A DNA stretch of 17,820 nucleotides, from NCBI GenBank assembly GCA_024640665.1, contig JAHEEO010000031.1, positions 1 to 17,820 on the forward strand, read 5' to 3'. The stretch is from Rhodospirillales bacterium (GTDB lineage: Bacteria; Pseudomonadota; Gammaproteobacteria; Steroidobacterales; Rariloculaceae). Under the pieces are notes generated by a model that ran no database searches, was not told the origin of the DNA, and worked only from the letters and a program-made list of their open reading frames with translations. A program made the translations under genes and the position numbers. Shown piece after piece: positions 14,280-17,820 of the stretch (positions are counted from its first letter, which is position 1; every line of letters begins with the position of its first letter).

Positions 14280-15519
14280 TTCGAAGCGCCTCGGCGGGTG
14301 GCTGCCGTGCGGCCGTTACAGCGGGATAAACAGTGGCCAGGATGGCGAGCGCTAATGCGAGCAAGCCGATTTGCGCGACTTCAAGCGAATCGACACGGGA
14401 TGGTAGCTCCGAAATCAAGTAGGCCTCCCCTGAAAAGAGCTCAGTCCCCAGAATTTTCTCGAGCAACGCCACAATACGCCCCAGATTTACCGCCACCAAT
14501 ACTCCGAAGGCAACACCAGACGACACGCCGACAACGCCGATGATTGACCCTTGCGCTGCGAACAAGCCGAGAATACTGCGAGCCGAAGCACCGAAACTGC
14601 GCAGGATTGCAATGTCGCCTCGCTTTTCTCTGACGACCATGACCAATGTAGACACAATATTAAAGACCGCCACACAAATCACCATCGAAAGAATAATTGC
14701 CAGAATGACCTTGCTGATTTGTATGGATCGAAAAAATGCTGCGTGCTGGCGCGACCAATCGCTGACATAAAAGCCACCGCCGAGCTCTCGCGCCAGAGCC
14801 GTTGCAGTGCTGCCAGCGCTGTAGATATCGCTAACGCTCAACCGTAATCCGGAGGCTCTACCTGCAGTGCGATAAAGGCGACTGGCATCTGCAATGCTGG
14901 TAAACACCATGCCGCGATCGTATTCATACATGCCGGAATCGAAAATTCCGCCGATGGTAAATGCACGCTGTCGAGGAATTGCCCCGAAAGGCGTCATGCT
15001 TGCCTGCGCCAAAAACACCACGACTTGATCGCCAACTGACACTTCGAGCTGATTGGCCAAGCGCACCCCAATCAGAATTGCATACGTACCGGCCTGCAAG
15101 CTTTCCACGGCACCGTTGACCATGAACGATTCTATTGCAGACACCTGGGACTCCAATACGGGATCGATACCCCTTAGGGATATACCCGCCAATGTGTCAT
15201 TCGCGAAAATCATGCCCTGGCCTTCAACATATGGCGCTGCAGCATCGATATCGGCGCGCTGCAACGCGGCCTCCCGGGTTGCATTCCAATCTTCGAGCGG
15301 ACCGCTGAAACCGCTAATTGTCGCGTCAGCCACCATGCCGAGCGTGCGTTGCTGCAATTCAAAGAAAAACCCGTTAGTCACCGACAGAACGATAATTAGT
15401 ACCGCAACTGCCAACGCAATGCCTATCGTAGAAACTGCGGATATGAACGAAATAAAGCTATTCCTACTCCGCGCACGCAAGTAACGCACGGCTATTGCAA
15501 GTTGATAGGGTTGGTGCAT
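14272..15519 (-). CDS. lolE: Lipoprotein-releasing system permease, LolE-like
   Basis: A 415-residue FtsX/MacB-type permease with one N-terminal membrane helix (about residues 25-48), a large periplasmic domain and three C-terminal helices (about 270-295, 316-343 and 380-400). MHQPYQLAIAVRYLRAR at the start and the STIGIALAVAVLIIVLSVTNGF segment are typical of LolC/LolE. REKRGDIAILRSFGA is the coupling region contacting LolD. The GEAYLISELPS segment resembles LolE of E. coli, so it is called LolE, but the C versus E assignment is tentative. The start at 15519 is preferred over upstream frames because of the family N-terminus. It begins one base after the stop of the other permease and overlaps lolD by eight bases. 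Confidence 0.85.
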   Translation of the reverse strand: MHQPYQLAIAVRYLRARSRNSFISFISAVSTIGIALAVAVLIIVLSVTNGFFFELQQRTLGMVADATISGFSGPLEDWNATREAALQRADIDAAAPYVEGQGMIFANDTLAGISLRGIDPVLESQVSAIESFMVNGAVESLQAGTYAILIGVRLANQLEVSVGDQVVVFLAQASMTPFGAIPRQRAFTIGGIFDSGMYEYDRGMVFTSIADASRLYRTAGRASGLRLSVSDIYSAGSTATALARELGGGFYVSDWSRQHAAFFRSIQISKVILAIILSMVICVAVFNIVSTLVMVVREKRGDIAILRSFGASARSILGLFAAQGSIIGVVGVSSGVAFGVLVAVNLGRIVALLEKILGTELFSGEAYLISELPSRVDSLEVAQIGLLALALAILATVYPAVTAARQPPAEALRNE

Positions 15520-15520
15520 G

Positions 15521-16765
15521 CTAGTCGTAGCGCAGTGCTTCAGCAGGTGCAACGCGGGCGGCACGGCGCGAGGGAAAGAAAGTCGCCGCCAGCGCGATGA
15601 CAATCGCAAAAAAACAAATGCCCGCAACATCTGCCGCGTGCAATTCGGAAGGGATTTGTGTCACGTAATAAACATCACCGGGCATGATCTGAAAACCAAA
15701 GGTACTCTCCAACCACGGCACGATAGTCTCAACATTCAGCGCCAAGAAAGTTCCCAGCAATCCGCCAAGTACAGTGCCTGCAGCACCAAGCACCGCACCC
15801 TGAAAAATAAAGATACTCGCTACGCGTCCCGGCTCGAGCCCAAGTGTTCGCAAAATTGCGATGTCGGCGTTCTTTTCGTTCACCACCATCATTAGTGAAG
15901 CAACAATGTTGAAGGCCGCGACAGCTACGATGAGCATGAGAATTACCGTCATCATTACCTTCTCGATCTTGATTGCGCGGAAATGGCTGCGATGCTCTTC
16001 ACTCCAGTCCGAATAAAGCCAGCCCGCAAGCTTCGGGTCGGCCATCACTCGGGCCCGCAGTGCGGAGATATTCAATGGCTCGCTGACCCTCAGCGCTAAA
16101 GATCGGGCGGCATCTCCCTGCTCTGCAAGCCGAGCAGCCGCCTCGATATTGATTAACGCCAAACCTGCATCATGCTCGGCGATGCCGGCCGAAAATATGC
16201 CGACGATCGTCAGCGGCACCAGGCTCGGACGAGGTTGTCCGTTTACGACCCGGGCATGCAGCAACGTGATCTTGTCGCCGACGCTCAGCGCCAGATTGAG
16301 TGCCAAGGCACGGCCGACGACAATGCCGTCCGCAACTCGCTCGAGCGCACTGAACGAGCCTTCGGCCATGAGCTCCGATACTGATGAGATTTGTTGCTCA
16401 AGGACTGGATCGACGCCGCGTACGAGCGCCGGGTATAACCGAGAGCCCACAGCCAGCATGCCTTCGATCGTTATGAATGGTGCTACACCTGTGACACCAG
16501 GGAACTCGGCCAAATAGTCTGATGCCGCGTCGATATCCAGTCGATCGGACTGACCAGCTCGGAAACTGGCGTGCGCGCTGAGACTCAATAACCGATTCCT
16601 GGCCTCCGTCTCGAGCCCGTTCATGACAGACAAAATGACAATCAACGCAGCTACGCCGAGCCCTATACCCAGCAAGGAGGCCCCGCTCATAAAAGACACC
16701 AGCCCGCGTCTGCGCCTTGACCAGACGTAGCGTAAGCCGACATAACACTCGAGCGGGCGAAACAT
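15521..16765 (-). CDS. lolC: Lipoprotein-releasing system permease, LolC-like
   Basis: A 414-residue FtsX/MacB-type permease, first gene of the long minus-strand block. MFRPLECYVGLRYVWSRRRRG lines up with E. coli LolC (MYQPVALFIGLRYMRGR). The first helix is at about residues 24-48 (LLGIGLGVAALIVILSVMNG), the periplasmic domain follows, and three helices lie at about 271-293, 316-343 and 380-397. NEKNADIAILRTLGL is the LolD-coupling region, and the protein ends in EALRYD like LolC. It is paralogous to the next gene, and the two should form the LolCE heterodimer. An in-frame ATG at 16861 would add 32 residues without family support, so 16765 is used; no clear Shine-Dalgarno precedes it. LolC versus LolE naming is tentative. 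Confidence 0.85.
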   Translation of the reverse strand: MFRPLECYVGLRYVWSRRRRGLVSFMSGASLLGIGLGVAALIVILSVMNGLETEARNRLLSLSAHASFRAGQSDRLDIDAASDYLAEFPGVTGVAPFITIEGMLAVGSRLYPALVRGVDPVLEQQISSVSELMAEGSFSALERVADGIVVGRALALNLALSVGDKITLLHARVVNGQPRPSLVPLTIVGIFSAGIAEHDAGLALINIEAAARLAEQGDAARSLALRVSEPLNISALRARVMADPKLAGWLYSDWSEEHRSHFRAIKIEKVMMTVILMLIVAVAAFNIVASLMMVVNEKNADIAILRTLGLEPGRVASIFIFQGAVLGAAGTVLGGLLGTFLALNVETIVPWLESTFGFQIMPGDVYYVTQIPSELHAADVAGICFFAIVIALAATFFPSRRAARVAPAEALRYD

Positions 16766-16886
16766 GGCAGGCATTAAACCATATGCCAGCTGAGGCAGAG
16801 AATCAGATACGCAAAGGCCGACCGCAGCCCCGAATGTGATCCAAGCCACAAAATAGAGCATCGTTGTCGGTCTAGTCTTGGCCCAA

Positions 16887-16895
16887 TGCTATATT
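16887..16895 (+). promoter_or_regulatory. Extended -10 promoter candidate for the SmpA-like gene
   Basis: TGC followed by TATATT (16890-16895) fits an extended -10 element, about 38 bases before the ATG at 16933. The nearest -35-like hexamer, TTGTCG at 16864-16869, is 20 bases upstream, which is too far for a normal spacer. On the opposite strand the same bases give TATAGC (16893-16888), a weak candidate for the lolC operon. I found no better promoter for that operon in the 167-base gap. Confidence 0.35.
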
Positions 16896-16932
16896 TGGAT
16901 GCAACCATAGGAAAACACAGGCCAGAGACGCC

Positions 16933-17202
16933 ATGAGAAAACTCTGTTTGCTGCTAGCATTGTTTGCAGTCGGTTCGGCTACCGCCGATACGCTGCTGCT
17001 GGAAGGTATTGCGGCTAACGCCATGTCAGCTTCTGAGCGCCCGCAACGCGGCATGAGCAAAGCAAATGTGGAAACACGCTTCGGCATGCCAACAGCGCGC
17101 ATCTCAGCCGTGGGCACCCCGCCAATCAGTCGCTGGGAATATCCGGCATTCGTGGTCTATTTCGAATATGACCACGTTGTGCATGCGGCCGTTCGACGCT
17201 AA
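16933..17202 (+). CDS. Small secreted SmpA/OmlA (BamE-like) domain protein
   Basis: An 89-residue protein with a signal peptide (MRKLCLLLALFAVGSATA, likely cleaved before DT at about residue 19). The mature part RGMSKANVETRFGMPTARISAVGTPPISRWEYPAFVVYFEYDHVVHAAV has the pattern of the SmpA/OmlA fold seen in BamE: an RGM-x-x-x-V helix, FG-x-P turn, then W-x-Y and V-x-F-x strands. There is no lipobox cysteine at the cleavage site, so it should be periplasmic rather than a lipoprotein, unlike BamE itself. Similar small proteins sit beside mfd in other gammaproteobacteria as I recall; their function is unknown to me. It diverges from lolC and precedes mfd by 114 bases. Its ribosome binding site is weak. 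Confidence 0.8.
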   Translation: MRKLCLLLALFAVGSATADTLLLEGIAANAMSASERPQRGMSKANVETRFGMPTARISAVGTPPISRWEYPAFVVYFEYDHVVHAAVRR

Positions 17203-17250
17203 GCCCAACTAGCGTCCGCGGACCAAACGAGCCTATGAAGGTCAAAGCTA

Positions 17251-17259
17251 TGTGATAAT
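17251..17259 (+). promoter_or_regulatory. Extended -10 promoter candidate for mfd
   Basis: TGT followed by GATAAT (17254-17259) makes an extended -10 element with five of six matches to TATAAT. No good -35 lies 17 bases upstream. The start point would be near 17266, giving a leader of about 50 bases. A TGCGC/GCGCA inverted repeat (17259-17273) and a palindrome GTCCGCGGAC (17214-17223) flank it. Confidence 0.4.
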
Positions 17260-17316
17260 GCGCGCTTTGCGCAGAGCCTGGGCGATTGTAGATCCAGGTT
17301 TTGTTGCTATTGCCGC

Positions 17317-17820
17317 ATGACCACAAGAAATCAGGATACAGCCAGCACGATTTTCTCGCTGCCGCTGCCGACATCCAGTCACAAACACGTCCATTGGGGC
17401 CGGCTCCAAGGCTCCAGTATCAGCCTTGCGATCGCGGATACTCTGCGCCGGATTGAAACGCCCGTATGCGTCCTGGCCGCGACTGCGCATGAAGCCGACA
17501 AAATTGAACGCGAGATCAGCTTCTTCAATCCGCAGCACACGGTGCATCGCTTTCCAGACTACGAAACGCTGCCTTATGAGCCCATATCACCTCCGCAGGA
17601 GCTGCTTGCTGAAAGGTTGACCATCCTAAATGCGCTCGCTAAGGGTGAACCGATCACGGTTGTCGCAACTTGCGATGCATTCCTGAATCGTCTACCACCG
17701 CCAGCATTCGTACTCAGCCGAGCTCTGCAGCTTGCAACCGGCCAGCAGCTGGATAGAGACGCCACGCTGAGGCAGCTGACCGACCATGGGTATCTGTGCG
17801 TCGAAAGAGTAGCCACGCCC
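17317..17820 (+). CDS. mfd: Transcription-repair coupling factor Mfd (N-terminal part)
   Basis: The first 168 residues of a protein cut by the right window edge. The reading frame from the ATG at 17317 stays open to the end and matches the UvrB-like N-terminal module of Mfd. It has LPLPTSSHKHVHWGRLQGSS at about residues 15-34, FPDYETLPYEPISPPQELLAERL at about 78-100 (E. coli ADWETLPYDSFSPHQDIISSRL), then VVATCDAFLNRLPPP (114-128). It then reaches the LDRDATLRQLTDHGYLCVERV region (145-165). Mfd removes stalled RNA polymerase from lesions and recruits UvrA. The full protein is normally near 1150 residues, so motor and RNA-polymerase-binding domains lie outside. No other start is available in frame after the stop-free leader; no clear Shine-Dalgarno is present. 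Confidence 0.95.
   Translation, partial: MTTRNQDTASTIFSLPLPTSSHKHVHWGRLQGSSISLAIADTLRRIETPVCVLAATAHEADKIEREISFFNPQHTVHRFPDYETLPYEPISPPQELLAERLTILNALAKGEPITVVATCDAFLNRLPPPAFVLSRALQLATGQQLDRDATLRQLTDHGYLCVERVATP

Larger units (their letters stand above)
6092..16765 (-). other. Ten-gene envelope-biogenesis transcription unit
   Basis: The genes lolC, lolE, lolD, comEC, exbB, exbD, msbA, lpxK, kdsB and the LMW phosphatase run in one direction. Junctions are 1 base, 8-base overlap, 74 bases (less if comEC starts upstream), 34 bases, 35-base overlap, 5 bases, 8 bases, 11-base overlap and 14-base overlap. No terminator-like hairpin with a T-run is seen inside. The block is inferred to be one operon, possibly with internal promoters I cannot see. 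Confidence 0.7.

Noticed and set aside
16766..16861. N-terminal extension of lolC to the ATG at 16861
   Set aside because: The added 32 residues have no counterpart in LolC; MFRPLECYVGLRY at 16765 aligns with the E. coli start.
1..17820. Mobile elements, CRISPR arrays, tRNA or rRNA genes
   Set aside because: Reading both strands showed no terminal inverted repeats with a transposase, no spaced direct repeats and no cloverleaf or rRNA-like segments; almost all sequence is accounted for by housekeeping genes.

Overview
This is a chromosomal housekeeping window from a Gram-negative bacterium, almost certainly a gammaproteobacterium. RNase E carries the classical catalytic and zinc-link residues at exactly the E. 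coli positions (D303, D346, C404, C407). The full lipid A/Kdo and Lol lipoprotein export machinery is present. From memory, the order plsX-rpmF-yceD-yceF-rluC-rne and PTP-kdsB-lpxK-(msbA)-exbD-exbB-comEC-lol genes resembles Pseudomonas and, with msbA between exbD and lpxK, Xanthomonadales. I cannot name the genus. No tRNA, rRNA, insertion sequence, phage, CRISPR or transferred island is visible.

Layout. (1) 1-1752, minus strand: yceD-rpmF-plsX, with plsX running off the left edge. This is the usual head of the fatty-acid/phospholipid operon, with a good sigma-70-type promoter at 1762-1790. (2) 1800-2369, plus strand: the Maf-family nucleotide pyrophosphatase yceF. It converges on rluC (2366-3352, minus), and their stop codons overlap. 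(3) 3353-3671: a 319-base divergent region holding the rne promoter and a long, structured rne leader. (4) 3672-6044, plus strand: rne, RNase E, with an Arg-rich and then Pro/Ala-rich tail. (5) 6092-16765, minus strand: ten tightly packed genes in transcription order lolC, lolE, lolD, comEC, exbB, exbD, msbA, lpxK, kdsB and a low-molecular-weight protein tyrosine phosphatase. Most junctions overlap or are under about 35 bases. (6) 16933-17202, plus strand: a small secreted SmpA/OmlA-like protein. (7) From 17317, plus strand: the N-terminal part of mfd, running off the right edge.

How the genes fit together. The large minus-strand block concerns building and moving outer-membrane components. 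KdsB activates Kdo, LpxK phosphorylates lipid A, MsbA flips lipid A-core and LolCDE releases lipoproteins from the inner membrane. ExbB/ExbD form a proton-driven motor with no TonB or TolA nearby, and ComEC is the DNA-uptake channel. The left part links fatty-acid/phospholipid synthesis (PlsX) with ribosome components (L32, the 23S rRNA factor YceD, RluC). rne sits between the two sets.

I looked for an undescribed system and did not find a convincing one. The points most worth a second look are regulatory or gene-boundary matters: a probable non-canonical upstream start for comEC, a structured rne leader with a hairpin at the ribosome binding site, promoters whose -10 elements overlap on opposite strands, runs of TTG/GTG starts in the lipid A genes, and an ExbBD pair inside a lipid A operon.
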